Notes: a model not told the origin generated them from the sequence alone. Shown: positions 1 through 11,037, numbered from the stretch's first letter. The stretch: DNA of 64,000 bases from Fulvia fulva (GCF_020509005.1 NC_063017.1:1426001-1490000); one strand, 5' to 3'. Numbers and translations: made by a program.

Positions 1-2048
1 TTCGTTAAGTCCTTCCTTAGTAACCGGTCTACGTAGCTCGTCCTAGAGAAGTAGCGTAAACCTTAGATACGGCCTATAGAAACGGGGATCCCGTAGGGCT
101 TATCGCTCTCTCCGATCCTCTTCCTTTTCTTCGCCTCTACGCTCCTCCGGCTACTTAGAGGAAGCGCCGGCGGTACTAACTCCTATATAGGCTTTATCGA
201 CGATACGAACATCCTAATATATAGCGACTTAACCGAGACTAATTACCGCTAACTCGAAGCGGCGCTCGAGGTATATAACGACTAGGTAGCGTAATATAGG
301 GTAGTCTTCGTACCTAAGAAGTACTAGATAATCTACCTTATAAGGACTAGGAAGAAGTATAACCTCTAAGCTACGATCGAGGCCGGGACCGGCGTAAGCT
401 AGATTACTCTATAGCTATCTATTCGGGTCCTAGGATTCTAAGTAGATACGTAACTCCGGTAGTACGCCTACCTAAAGTAGCTCCGGTAGCGGGGAGACTA
501 GAACAAAGCCTTAGTTATACGCCTCGCGGCCTCTATATAGAGCGTAGCCTTCGTAAAGGTACGCTAGCTATATAGCTCTATCGTCCGACCGGCGATTACC
601 TTTAGGGTACTAGTCTAGTATCTATCCTACGCGACTAGCTAGATAAAGTAGATTTAAAACGTATAGAACAAATGTTTACGTAGGGCGACCGGGGTATACC
701 GTAGTATACCGACGTAGGTCCTAGAAGCGGATACGTAGATCGCGCTACTAGACCTTTACCTCTAATAGCTCGCTATAGGCTATACGCTCTAGACGGCGAA
801 TAGTAAGGTAGAGAGTAATATCCGCGCGGCGTACTAGGCGATTACGACACGCCTTCGATCTATTACGCCTAAAAAGAAGATAGAATTATAGGCCTAGCGG
901 TAGGTAGATAGGTAATAAACCCTAATAGTAAAGTGCCGAGTATAGGCCCTAGCTAGTAGTGTACTAGTAATAGGGGCGGGATAGGGACGTAAAGAACGGA
1001 AGGCTATAGCAAACGCGGTCCGTAGATATATATAGGGAATCTAGAACGAGTACTAGGAGAAAGGCGAAAGGTACCCGAACGGGTAACTACTACGGCGACA
1101 AGCGTACCGATAAGAAGACGAGGTAGCGGTAAAGATAGGACCTATTAGCCGAGATAGAGTAATGCTCTTCCGAGCCCTTACCCGCCTATAGGTAATAGTC
1201 GCGATACTACTCCGCTCGAAATATATTAAGTTTAAGGACTATCTATATCGCCGAAAGGTACCGGGAGTAGATAGTAGCCTATACGAATATAGACGTGTCT
1301 AGACGCCGAAATACGTCGTACTATTCTACCTACGCTTTATAGAAGCCCGGTAGGTAATACGCCTTAAGACTAGGGCTATAGACTTCTAATATATAATAGG
1401 TATAGCGCGTAGGATACGAGTAGCGGTACGAATATTAATACGGACCGGCCTACTATAGTAGTTCTAGATAGCGGGTAAGATAGTAGTAAGAATAGGGGAG
1501 ATAGCCTAGGAGGAAGAGCTCTAGGAAGCCTTTAAAGGCGCCCTACCTATAGACGTAGTAGAACTCCGGTAGTACCGACGACTACGTAGGCGGGTAGACC
1601 GTAGCCTATAGCGACCCCGAGCGTAGGAGGAATAGCGATAGGAGTACTAATAGAGTATAGGAGCCCGGAAGGGTCGACTCGCCGTCTACTCGACGGCTAG
1701 CTTGTTTTCCGCTCAACGGTCGACCTGTCTCCTACTCGATAGGCGACCCGCCTCTACTAATAGTCGACCTATCGTCTATTCAATAGTCGGCTAGCTACTA
1801 ATACTCGTTCCTAGGCACTAGGTAGATTAGTACTCCGGGGCGGCTAACTACCTAGTACTTACCGCTTCTAGTACGATAGATTGACTAATAAGTAATAGAG
1901 AGAACTTACTAATACCTAAAGAGAGTTTTTCCCCGTACGACGGGTTTCCCCTCTCTCTTCCTTAATAGCCCCCGGCCTCGTAGACCTTTTAGGAGCTAGA
2001 TAGGCATTATAAATATATTCATTTATTTATTTATTTATTTATTTATTA
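1..2048 (+). mobile_element. RIP-degraded Tad-like LINE (non-LTR retrotransposon), 3' part
   Basis: The plus strand reads, through many stops, as the end of a LINE reverse transcriptase. A FIDD catalytic box (normally FVDD/FADD) lies near 194-206, followed by the LE..h...A..h...F.P.KY-type segment. A region near 690-780 (TGVYRSIPT, then LEADT.IALLDLYL) is typical of fungal Tad-clade LINEs. About 300 bases of probable 3' UTR follow, ending in an ATTT repeat. CpA and TpG are nearly absent, so most Gln and Trp codons read as stops. The 5' end lies outside the window. The element is dead. Confidence 0.75.
2021..2047 (+). repeat. (ATTT)n simple repeat at LINE 3' end
   Basis: About seven tandem ATTT units sit exactly where the LINE 3' UTR meets the Fot1 fragment. 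This fits a simple-repeat 3' tail made during target-primed insertion. Confidence 0.8.
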
Positions 2049-3749
2049 TTAGGGCTAATTTCCGAGTCTCCTACGCGTAGCTATAGTATATTACGTACCT
2101 TGTTCGACGCTAACTAGCCGGTACTACAGAATTACTCCTCGCGTCGATACTTACCCTATCTAGTATTAACTTACGTTAACTAAAGAATAGACAATTATTC
2201 GATATATCCTCGACCCCTATTCGCGAGGATTCGCGCCTACCCTTAGCGAGGTAGTAGATATAGCGGACAAGCTACTCGGTAAATACGACGCGGATCCGGT
2301 AGGTAAGAACTAGGTAGAGAGATTCGTTTCGCGCTCTACTAAGCTTAAAACGGCCTTAAACCGAGCGAAGGACCGTTAAAGAATACTCTAGTAAGATCTA
2401 GAAGTTATAGGCGCCTAGTTTCAGCTTATATAAGAGACAATTACTAAGTATAGTATATATAACGACGATATCTATAACTTCGACAAGACGGGCTTTTAAA
2501 TAGGCGTAATTAGCTCTATAAAAGTCGTTACTAGCTTAGAACGACGCTCTCGCCCTACGACTACTTAGCCTAGTAATAGAGAGTAGGCTATAGTTATTTA
2601 GAGCATCTATACCGCTAGCTACTCGACCCCGCCCTTTAATATCTAGAAAGGGCGCGTCTATATTTTAGTATAGTACGAAGAGGTAGATATACCGCGGAAT
2701 TAGAAGCTTACGGTCTCTAAGAATAGATAGATGAACAACATACTTAGCCTCGAGTAGTTAAAGTACTTTGATGCGTATATAGAGGCGCGTTCTATAGGTA
2801 GCTATATGTTACTTATTTTAGACGGCTTTAAGAGCTATTTAAACTAGGGTTTTAAGGACTATTATCTAAACTATAAGATCCTTACGCTCTATATACCGGC
2901 GTATTCGTCGTATATCCTATAGCCTCTTAACGTAGTTTGTTTTACGCCGTGAGGCTAAAGTACTTATAATAAGTACGGGACTTAGCGCGTTAGCGCGTCC
3001 TCTATATTAATAAAGAAACCTTCCTTCCGGCGTTTTAAGACGCGTTTTTCGACGTATTTACCGCGTCAAACTATAAGAAGGCCTTTAAGGCTATAGAGTT
3101 AGTTCCTATTAACGCGTAAGTAGTACTTAATCGCCTTAATATACGCCTATAAACCCCGCTAGGACTACTCCCGCCTTAGACGACATTATAGTAGTCTTGA
3201 ACTCCGAGTAATTCGAAGGAGTTTACGTCGTAATCTAAGCTTATATACGACGCTATACTAAGCAACTCCAAAACAGCTTATAATAGCTTCTCTTAGCTTA
3301 TAAAAGGCGGCGAAGTAATGCTATAAGAGAATGCGCTTCTTAGAGCTCGTAACTCTAAGCTTAAACAATAAGTTAAGACTCTTATAAAGCGCCGATCTCG
3401 TAAACAAAAGCGTCTCTAGTACGGCGGGGTCTTAGAGTATAGAGTTGGCTCGTTATAGGTAGTCGTCGAGTCGTTAAAGGCTATAGAACAGTCAAAGAAG
3501 AGTCGTAGGTCAGAGGGTACGAAAGAGGGCTAGCTAAGTAGACGGCGGTATAGTAACTACGGTCGGACTGGCTATAACGTACGAACGTACTAGGAAGACA
3601 GAGAGAACAATTCTAAATCGGATGAGAGTATTAAGTTCACTAGTTCTCTATTTAATAGTAGTGAAAACAATTAATAAAGAATGCGAGTTAGTCGTACTAA
3701 GACAAAATTCCTAGCTCACTAGTGTTCCTAGCTCACTAGTACTTTACGT
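2049..3749 (+). mobile_element. Fot1/pogo-like DDE transposon, left-truncated, RIP-degraded
   Basis: The plus strand encodes a degraded pogo/Fot1 transposase (DDE_1 superfamily). Visible parts are a CENP-B-type segment near 2225-2330, the first catalytic Asp in NFDKTGF near 2478, a second in LILDGFKSY near 2815-2835, and the LQPLNV block near 2920. His residues normally seen in the last two blocks read as Tyr or Phe, as expected from CAC/CAT to TAC/TAT change. The right terminal inverted repeat ends at 3749, next to a TA. The same family is present at 56788-57288, where the left terminal repeat survives; 2049 here matches about 56939 there. The left end was lost at the junction with the LINE. 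Confidence 0.8.
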
Positions 3750-3753
3750 TATA

Positions 3754-4886
3754 ACGTACTTTACTACCGAGCGGGCCATACTACCGAGCGGGCTACTTTT
3801 GCTAAGAACTATACTACTTCTACTTTAATTACGACGGTATCTTAATACGACGACATCCTATAGAATCGTTACTAGGAGGACAATTCCTCTTCAGATTCTT
3901 CGCTATCTAGTAAGTCTACTTGATAGGTACGTACGTTATACCCCGACTCGCTACATCGCTTATAGCGTCGTAGCCTTAGTACTAGCCGAACACTATCTAG
4001 CGACTCTCTACTTACTTTCTACCTCCTAGTATCCTCTAGAGGTATTAGTTGCGACGCCTTATCGAAGGTTAGAGACCCTCTAGACTGAATATACTTGCGC
4101 TTTCGTGCTTTCCACTGTAGAAGGGCCTCGTTAGACTTACGTAGCTTACTGATCTCGCTTCGTATAAGAGCTATCTAATACGCTATCTCTCTACTCCCTC
4201 TCTATTGCCCTATTAAACGACCTTCCTCTTTCTACTACGCCTTTCTGAACCCGTAACGACGCTCTGAGACGTAATGACACCTATTATAAACCCTGTCTCG
4301 TCGAAGTTGTAGCTGTCCTAGTCAAGGATGCTATACTTCTCCTTTATATTACGTATAAGCAAGAACTACTTCTCGATAACGTCTATATCTTCTATTAGGG
4401 CTCGCTAACCATCGTATCTACGTGTTATACGAACCTTTAGCTCACGATGCCGCCTAATAAACCTGTCTGTCTAATTAAGACCAGCGGGCTTAAGACTCTT
4501 CTCTTATAGTAATGAATCGGCTATTACTCGTATACTAGCTTTTAATAGCGGGAAACCTCTAAGATCCAGCTCGTGTATATACTCAAGTATCACCCTCTCT
4601 TCTAGCTCTGTAAGCTTCTTCGAATCGGGCTCGTAGTCACCCCGAGGAGGTCGTCTATTCAATCGATACCCTAGTGTAGTTCGAGACGCGTCGTATACCT
4701 TTGTAGCAAGTCGATTCGTGATTGTCGCGTCGCGTTCCGTGGCCTGGACAGCTAAGGTCAGTTTGGCCTCGTTTGAAGACAATACACGCTGTAATGGTGG
4801 TTGCATAGCTGTATCTGTCGAAGTGGTACAGTTCTTGGCAAAAGTGGCCCGCTCGGTGGTGTGGCCCGCTCGGTGGTGAAGCACGT
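3754..4886 (-). mobile_element. Internally deleted Fot1/pogo-like element, copy A (1133 bp)
   Basis: Terminal inverted repeats of about 45 bp, each with two ACCGAGCGGGC-like units, bound a 1133-bp element flanked by TA (3752-3753 and 4887-4888). Read on the minus strand, it starts with a transposase N-terminus: an HTH_psq-like segment and a CENP-B segment including EYIHELDLRGFPLLKASI, open from 4884 to 4504. It continues to NFDETGF and VVTGSERR, then jumps to the usual C-terminal block (S.LRKSNEALL, RGSLTFD). The catalytic core with the second and third acidic residues is missing. The outer 200 bases at the 4886 end keep many CpA and TpG, while the rest is RIP-mutated. A copy of identical length lies at 30519-31651. 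Confidence 0.8.
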
Positions 4887-4927
4887 TAAGCGCCTCGTTA
4901 TTGCCTAATATACTGTTTTGTTTAAAA

Positions 4928-4947
4928 CGTCGCGGTTTAACGCGACG
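4928..4947. repeat. Short perfect hairpin at repeat/gene border
   Basis: A 7-base GC-rich stem (CGTCGCG/CGCGACG) closes a 6-base loop, about 40 bases outside the transposon end. The function is unknown and it may be chance. Confidence 0.4.
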
Positions 4948-4979
4948 ATCGAGGAAGCCGAATGCACTAGGTGTTTATG

Positions 4980-5962
4980 CTAGTGTTCTAGGGTGCCGCT
5001 GGTATCCAGAATAGAACTATGGACGTCGCGAGCACAGTCGAATGCCTCCATTGGCCTCTCTATGCAGATGTCGACATACCGGCCCAGTAAAGCGAGACAG
5101 GAGTCATCGTAGTCGATACTGAAATGATCGCGTATGAGAGATAGTCCTAGAAGGCTGTAAAGCTTGTCCCGAACATCGGTACAAGCCTTTGCACTGTGAA
5201 ACATGATGAGGTGCCGCGATCAGGTGACCTTTCGACGCGCTCACGCTCCTCGAAGAGCATGCTACACGAGGTGGGCTGATCCCACCGTCGCAGAAGTTTC
5301 TCGTGTATAGGCGCCGTTGCGCCGGCAAAGATGAACACTGACTTCGCTAAGAGTAGCTCCTGAGTGACCCAGGCCCTCTGGAAGTATGGTTTGTTGTCGA
5401 GAATTTTCATCACTGCTTGCCAGCGATCACGGCTCTGATACCACCGCCAATCTTGCGGCTCGACTGGCCAGCTCCAGTACGTGAAGTCCAACATGCTCGG
5501 GTCCTGGTTCAGAAACTCGGCCACGGCAGCAGTGTCCTCCTTTGACACTTCCCCACGGCAGGATGCCGTGCATCTCGCGTTGGTGTGGATTTCATGCATG
5601 ACGCCCACTTGTTGGCTCTTCTCGTTGTGATCGTCCTGGTTGATGCAAATTGAGTCTATCCAGAAACAGCTCCAACTTTTGGGAGCGTAGTGTTGCATCT
5701 GCCACAATGCATAATAAGCGTTCGAAGTTACCTGGAACGGTCGATCGTTGACCTGGATAGTCTTGTTTTGTTGTGGGCTGCCCCATGTGTATAAGATGGC
5801 CACATATTCTTGCTCGATACTGCCGGACAGCTCGAAAACTTCAGTCCGACAGCGGAGAACCTGAGTACCGTCATCTGACAGGATGTAAAGGAGTCGCAGA
5901 TGAGAGGTTGCGCCAGGGAGCGGATCGTGTATGAAGTGGTCTTGAGGCGAATGATTGTCCAT
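4980..5962 (-). pseudogene. HET-domain (heterokaryon incompatibility) protein, truncated and frameshifted
   Basis: The ATG at 5962 opens a reading frame with the three classical HET blocks: YVAILYTWGSP (about residues 53-63), FWIDSICINQDD (about 100-111) and YFQRAWVTQELLLAK (about 190-205). The HET domain acts in non-self recognition and cell death in ascomycetes. Past about residue 240 the expected continuation (CTDVRDKLYSLLGL, then a DYDDS motif) is found in another frame at 5204-4980. A frameshift or unrecognised splice near 5200-5230 is therefore needed. A 51-base GT..AG candidate here keeps the wrong frame. The protein then ends about 100 bases from a transposon, while HET proteins usually run several hundred residues further. 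Probably a decayed gene cut at the repeat border; an unusual intron is the alternative. Confidence 0.7.
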
Positions 5963-6271
5963 AGCGCTGCACGAGATCTGATGGTGCAGAGGCGCACGCC
6001 GGGGTGCTCATACGTAGCATTCTTCCGCTGCCCAGACGCAGTAATAGCGCCAACTAATAGTAGTTGACATATTGTAGATATAGAAAAGACCAGACACAGC
6101 AGAAGATGTGCGATCGCCTATTCATTATCAACAGGCCTAGGTAACCGCTGGTGCGAGGTGGCACAGAGTTCCTCCGGTAGGACAATGCGGTTGTCCTTGG
6201 GATCGAGGCATCATCAGGTGGCACTGTGTTGCGCAAGTATAGGTAGCACCTCGCTGCATGCCAAAATTAGC
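5963..6271. other. Intergenic: HET upstream region / CWC27 downstream region
   Basis: About 300 bases of ordinary-looking sequence between two minus-strand genes. I see no ORF, RNA gene or repeat worth calling. Confidence 0.5.
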
Positions 6272-7823
6272 TTATCTTTTTGCTTTCTCCTTCCCCTTCC
6301 TCTTCTCCTCCTTAATCGCCCTGGCCTTCTCCCTTGGATCAATGACCCCAATCTCTTCCATTTTCCTTTTCCACTCCAAGTCCTGTTCACGTCTTAGTCA
6401 GCTTTTTCTACAGCATCATATGATACGGACTCTTCGTCACCTGGCGTCTTATACATACCTTACCAAGGGTGTCTTTAGCAAATGTGAGAGTATGAGCCAT
6501 CCAGCCGGGATCATCGTCGCCATCCTTCTCGGCTTCCCCATCTGGCTTCTCGTCGTCCCAGGACTTGCATGATTGACAGTTTGCGATGAAATGGAGATCG
6601 CATAGAGCTGCTTCTTCGTCGTCGTCTGCGTCGCTGGATGGGTTGGGTTCTGGATTGGGGTGGGTTTTGGTGGTGTCGTTCGCGGGTTCTGGTGCGGCTT
6701 CGGTAGGTAATGTATCGAGCCGCTGTTTGAACGTCTGGAAGAGGTTGAAGGCGCCTTTCTCGTCCGTTGCTTTGCCTCGTTTTCGACCTCGCGTACTTGT
6801 CGTGGGGATCATCGCTTCGAGAGCTGACTTCGGCTTCTCTTCTTTTTGGGGTTTGATGTCAACTGTTCGCTTCATGCTGGCTTTCAACGCTTGGATCTCG
6901 GCATTTGTATGGTCCAGCTTTCGTTTCCGCCTGTCCTCCTCTGTTTCGGACTCTTCTTCGCTGTCTTCTGCTTCCTCGATCTTGGCGGGTGCTCCTGCTG
7001 TGGTCGTTTGAGGTATTGCAATGTCCTCTTCTGGCACGATAACCTCATCCTTCGGCTTTGCAAGCTTCTTCTCTTTCTTCGGTATCTTTGCGACCTTCTC
7101 TTCTGGCTCTTCAGGCTCGACCGCTACCAGCTTTGGATTCGCCTTGACCTTCTTCACCACAGGCGCCATCTCCTCCTCTCCTTCATCCCCGCCGAAGCTC
7201 AGCACCTGCTTTCCCATTGGCTTCTTCCTCTTCTTAACCTGTGTCTTCTCTTCCTTTGACCTAGGTGCCACTTTCACTCCCGCAACCATATCCTCGAAAG
7301 GATTGACCAAAATCTCAGCACCTGTGACTTTGGTAGGATACAACGGCCTCTCACTTCCCTCACTCGCCATCTCCACGTCCTGACTCATCTTCATCAAGTT
7401 GTAAATCGTGTCTCCCTCCACTCTCCCGAACATGGTGTTCTTCCCCTGCAACTCTGGCGTAGCATCCAATGTGAAGAAGAACTGGCTGCCATTGCTGTTC
7501 GCTCCTTCGTTCGCCATCCCCAGCAGTCCTCGCCTGTTGTACTTGAGCCTGCTGTGGAATTCATCTTCGAACGTGCCGCCATTTTCGAGGGCAGATTCGC
7601 CGCCTTGACCCGTTCCTGTAGGGTCGCCTCCTTGGACGATAAAGCCTGGAAGCAAGCGGTGGAAGATGGTATTGGTGTAGTAGCCATCCAGACAGTGCTG
7701 CAGAAAGTTGCGACTGGCGAGTGGAGTCTGCTTTGCGAAGAGGGAGAGTTCGATGTCGCCGGAGGTTGTGTTGAGGATTACTTTCGCCGTCGGTTGCGGT
7801 TCGAGGTTGTAGAGGTTCGCCAT
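6272..7823 (-). CDS. CWC27: Spliceosomal peptidyl-prolyl isomerase-like protein CWC27
   Basis: A cyclophilin domain fills residues about 10-165 (FHRLLPGFIVQGGDPTGTG, then GMANEGANSNGSQFFFTL). A long charged Lys/Glu-rich region follows, then a C-terminal GWMAHTLTF motif, the order known for CWC27, a nuclear subunit of activated spliceosomes. The Trp that contacts substrate in cyclophilin A is Glu here (in DATPELQGK), as in human CWC27, which lacks isomerase activity; so it is probably a binding scaffold. One intron, 6383-6458 (GTATGT..CAG, 76 nt, phase 0), joins 7823-6459 to a last exon 6382-6272 encoding DLEWKRKMEEIGVIDPR and a basic tail. The predicted length is 490 residues. The start ATG is at 7823. 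It is head to head with GET5, with 253 bases between the start codons. Confidence 0.92.
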
Positions 7824-8076
7824 GGAGATTCGCAGCCTTGGAGGCTATTCTTGCTGTTATCGCATATGATGTCTCAGGAAGATGTTGTGACCTCGAACTT
7901 TCACCTGATGATCTGCGCCGGAATTGAGCCCGCTGGCCTTCGTCATCTTGTGACCACAGCTCCAACTTCAACTCAGCAACCTAACAACAACATCCACTAC
8001 CCTGAACATCTCTACGCTGGCTTTCCATTCCCAAGACGAGATCGAGACGCTGTACAGCAGCTACAGTCAACACATC
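7824..8076. promoter_or_regulatory. Shared CWC27/GET5 divergent promoter region
   Basis: The 253 bases between two oppositely oriented start codons must hold both promoters. It is pyrimidine-rich close to the GET5 start. No TATA box is evident, as is usual for fungal housekeeping genes. Confidence 0.5.
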
Positions 8077-8841
8077 ATGTCCGAAGTCACCTTCGCCAAG
8101 CAGTTCCTGGCGACCATCGACAAGAAGCCCATCAAGCTTCCAGCAGACCATGTCAGCGATCCCAGGCAGTATCCTAACCAGAGTCCTGTAAGACATACCT
8201 TTCAAATAGCCTAAATCCTCCGGCTGACCAACGCGCAGTACATTCTCCCTCGCCAAACACACCCCTTCCCAACCCGCAAGGGCCCCACATCCTCTCAGCA
8301 AGCCTCGCAAAAGACCATAACCGCGACCCTCAAACCTATGCGAAACGGCGAGACTATCACGATCCCGAACGTTGCTCTCGATACGACGATTCACGACCTC
8401 AAGACCCAATATGCCTCCAAGACAAGCATCCCTCAGGATAAGATCAAGGTGCTCTATAACAAAAAGCCCGTAACAGATCTCAAAACGCTCAAAGACATTG
8501 GGATCGAAAGTGATGCGGAGCTGAGTCTGATGATCATGGGCGGCACGGGAGGTACACCGAGGGGTCAGTCACCGGCTGTGGTGGAGAAGGATAGAGTACC
8601 CGTGCCTGAAGTGCCGAAGGGCGACCCGATGGATGTGGACGAGAAGACGAGTGCGCCAGAGAGTGAAAAGGCAAATGCCGAGGCTGAGGACAAGAAAGAG
8701 CCTGAGGGAGCGGCGGCAATTCTGAAGACGGATGAGTTTTGGGCGGATCTTGGTGGGTTCTTGAGCCAGCGGTTGAGGGATGATGAGGTTGCGGCGAAGC
8801 TTTTGACGGTGTTCAAGAGTGCTAGTAAGGGGTATCAGTAG
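8077..8841 (+). CDS. GET5: Get5/Mdy2-like ubiquitin-like protein of the GET pathway
   Basis: Two exons, 8077-8187 and 8239-8841, flank a 51-nt intron (GTAAGA..GCGCAG), giving 237 residues. Residues about 1-60 (MSEVTFAKQFLATID, then DPRQYPNQSPYILPR) fit the Get4-binding N-terminus of fungal Get5. Residues about 72-145 form a ubiquitin-like fold (ITIPNVALDTTIHDLK, DKIKVLYNKKPV). An acidic Pro-rich linker leads to a C-terminal helix pair (FWADLGGFLSQRLRDDE) like the Get5 homodimerisation domain. Get5 works with Get4 and Sgt2 to hand tail-anchored proteins to Get3 for insertion into the ER. The start ATG is preceded by CACATC. Assignment rests on domain order and motif resemblance. Confidence 0.8.
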
Positions 8842-9166
8842 GACTGGTGGGATGTGAGGAAGTGGTGGTAGGGATCATGGAGGCAGTAGGTGAGCAAATG
8901 TTGTGCAAAGCGTTGACCTCAGTCGATAGAGATACCATCTTGCGAATCCAGTGCGTTTCTTCCTGTCCGATCTCTTTCCGCCCGACATACCACGAAGCGC
9001 GGAGGTGAGGCGCCGGCGCGATGTCACTTCTTCACCACATCGAGGCTCACTGATCAGATCTCATTGACATTCTTCAACAGTGAACAGTGCTAGCCCCGCC
9101 ATCGGACATATAGCAGCACGGACACACCGCCAGCTGCACCAATCCTCATTCCTCACCTACGACAAC
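8842..9166. other. Intergenic, GET5 3' region and upstream of small gene
   Basis: No supported feature. An upstream extension of the next reading frame begins only with GTG at 9080 and is not used here. Confidence 0.4.
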
Positions 9167-9652
9167 ATGCCTAGCAAACACTTCACCACACACGACACCC
9201 CCGAATGGCACCACCTCAAAAACCGCATCAACACAGACCTCATAACCTCAACCCCCACCCTCCACCCCTCCGACATTCCCACGGATCTCCTCCAAAAATC
9301 CACGCAAACAATCCTCTCCCTCCTACTCCTCTACTACGGCGAACTCCGCAGCGAATTCCAAATGGCCAAGAACGCCCTCCTGCACATCCCCGACGTTATA
9401 AAACGCTGGGAGACGATGCCGCAGGTGTGGGAGAGGACTCCACTGCCGGAGATGAGTGAGGAGGAGGCGAGGGAGTTTGTGGTGGCGGGGATTAGGGAGA
9501 TTATTGAGTGTAAGAGGGATATGGTGAGGGTGGTGGAGAGGATCGAGGAGTGGAGGAGACGGTGGGGGAGGATTGATGTGGTGATGGATAGGGGGTGGGA
9601 GGAGAAGGCGGGGAGGTTGATGAGGGAGTGGGAGAGGGGGTTTTCGGGGTAG
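9167..9652 (+). CDS. Small hypothetical helical protein
   Basis: An intronless frame of 161 residues from the ATG at 9167 (CAACATGCC). I do not recognise the family. The N-terminus (TTHDTPEWHHLKNRI) is polar. The middle has a short Leu-rich stretch (TILSLLLLYYGEL), and the C-terminal half is strongly helical and charged with several Trp (MRVVERIEEWRRRW-like). There is no signal peptide or clear membrane span. Codon use fits the neighbours: C-rich third positions early, G-rich later. The upstream in-frame extension to 9080 has only a GTG. It looks like a lineage-restricted fungal protein. Confidence 0.55.
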   Translation: MPSKHFTTHDTPEWHHLKNRINTDLITSTPTLHPSDIPTDLLQKSTQTILSLLLLYYGELRSEFQMAKNALLHIPDVIKRWETMPQVWERTPLPEMSEEEAREFVVAGIREIIECKRDMVRVVERIEEWRRRWGRIDVVMDRGWEEKAGRLMREWERGFSG

Positions 9653-9901
9653 AGGGCTGTGGGTTTGGTGGGTTTGCCTGGGTGTGCGTGTGTGTGGTGT
9701 GCAGATGGTGTGAAGCTGCGTGTCTCAGTGGTTGAGGAAAAAAAACACTGCCATAAGCCTTGCAGCGACGGGGTACTGCAGTTCTGAGACATGCTCACTC
9801 GCACGCAAATAATACACGAGAAGGCGCACCATCGCTATCGTTGCATCTGGTCACCATCAGTAACATCAGACTTTCTCGCTATAACGCACAAACAAAAAGC
9901 C

Positions 9902-10405
9902 ATGCTCGAACCCATCCACAACACCTTGCGCGACCTCGAAGCCAAGATCGAACACACCTGCATAGACCAACCACTTCTACTACAGAACATCCTCCTGTTG
10001 CCGACGTACACGTACTGGACCATCTTCACCGTGGTGGCACTCTACCTATTCGTCTTCGGCATCATCACAATCGATTGGCTGATCCGCTACACATCTTCAT
10101 CCGCCCTTCACATGGATCTGTTTCAGGTGCTTGCAATAGTGGCTTATGCCATCACTGACAAGGCGTGGGCGTGGGACTGGAGAATGGGCGTGATGGCCGG
10201 AGGGTCGATCTACAATTCGTTGAGGGAGATTGGGTTCGTGAAGACGGCTGAGCTCGCAGCGGCGGGTGTGGTGGCTCATGAGGCACCAGACCTTGCGTGG
10301 GAGGTGATCAAGTTGTCATTCAAGGGTTGTGTGAGGATTGTGATGGGTGTTGTCGGGGTGGTGGTTAGAGGTATCTGCTGGTATGTTCTGGACTTGGGTG
10401 ATTGA
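9902..10405 (+). CDS. Small hypothetical membrane protein
   Basis: A 167-residue frame from the ATG at 9902 (AGCCATGC); an in-frame ATG at 9791 would add 37 unlikely residues. A hydrophobic span at about residues 37-62 (YWTIFTVVALYLFVFGIIT) looks like a transmembrane helix. A second weaker span follows (LFQVLAIVAYAI). A Gly/Val-rich stretch near the end (GVVGVVVRGICWYVL) could be a third. I do not recognise the family. The gene lies 0.3 kb from the edge of the repeat compartment but is not RIP-mutated. Confidence 0.55.
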   Translation: MLEPIHNTLRDLEAKIEHTCIDQPLLLQNILLLPTYTYWTIFTVVALYLFVFGIITIDWLIRYTSSSALHMDLFQVLAIVAYAITDKAWAWDWRMGVMAGGSIYNSLREIGFVKTAELAAAGVVAHEAPDLAWEVIKLSFKGCVRIVMGVVGVVVRGICWYVLDLGD

Positions 10406-10871
10406 GGAGGATAATGTAGACTTTGAGAGTCACGGGCTCGGGGTGGAAGATTTGGCGACATGGCTTAGTGGCATATGAATACGTCTAGCTATTTCAGTCC
10501 ATGGTCATCAGGCTGTCGTGTATCTTGGCAGCACCGTTCTATCTAAACTCCGAGGTTAAGTCCGCTCGTACGAGACGCGTGCATGATGCATGCATACCAG
10601 AACCGCGCTTCTCCGCATCCTCTTACCTCAGTGGAACTCAGACGCTTCGGGTAAAGCTCAGGGTCTACCTCAGCTACGAGCTTTGGCGAAGCGCCTAAGA
10701 TCAAATAGGCCCTACTTTAGTGAATCCGATTGTTCGTAACGACGAAGACGACTTTAAAGCGTCGTAATAGCACGACCGTACGTCGTCGTATACCCGTAGA
10801 TAGTAGAACCGATAGCGCCGAAATAGCTTTAAGTTATATATAAATATATTTATTTCTAAGATAAATAGCTT
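10406..10871. other. Gene-island border grading into RIP-mutated DNA
   Basis: Bases 10406-10690 keep normal CpA/TpG use and hold no convincing gene (a 65-codon frame at 10501-10698 is not supported). From about 10700 the sequence abruptly loses CpA/TpG. This is the left part of the single-copy DNA into which the gypsy element inserted. Confidence 0.5.
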
Positions 10872-10876
10872 CTTTG

Positions 10877-11037
10877 TGTAACGGTTTATAGTCGTATTAA
10901 TACAAAGTAGCTAGGTACGTAGGAAAAAGGAGCGCGAGGTACGCCGAGGCTATATATAAGCCGAGGTACTACGCTAGTACGCGCGGTCACGTGACCCACG
11001 TACTAGCTAGACATTCACTAGGCCTAGGGCCGTAACA
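10877..11037 (-). repeat. gypsy1 3' LTR
   Basis: 161 bp, starts TGTAACGG and ends CCGTAACA on the plus strand. It is near-identical to 23675-23835. The polypurine tract is adjacent on the inner side, which fixes the minus orientation. Confidence 0.88.
10985..10996. promoter_or_regulatory. GGTCACGTGACC palindrome (E-box) in gypsy1 LTR
   Basis: A perfect 12-base palindrome around CACGTG, the bHLH/Cbf1-type site. It is unmutated in both gypsy1 LTRs (also 23783-23794) although it contains RIP-susceptible CpA and TpG. A role in element transcription is inference. Confidence 0.45.

Noticed and set aside
2021..2047. ATTT array as a telomeric or centromeric repeat
   Set aside because: Only about seven units, placed at a LINE 3' end; it does not match TTAGGG.
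9080..9166. N-terminal extension of the small helical protein
   Set aside because: The extension begins with GTG; the first ATG is at 9167 with a good context.
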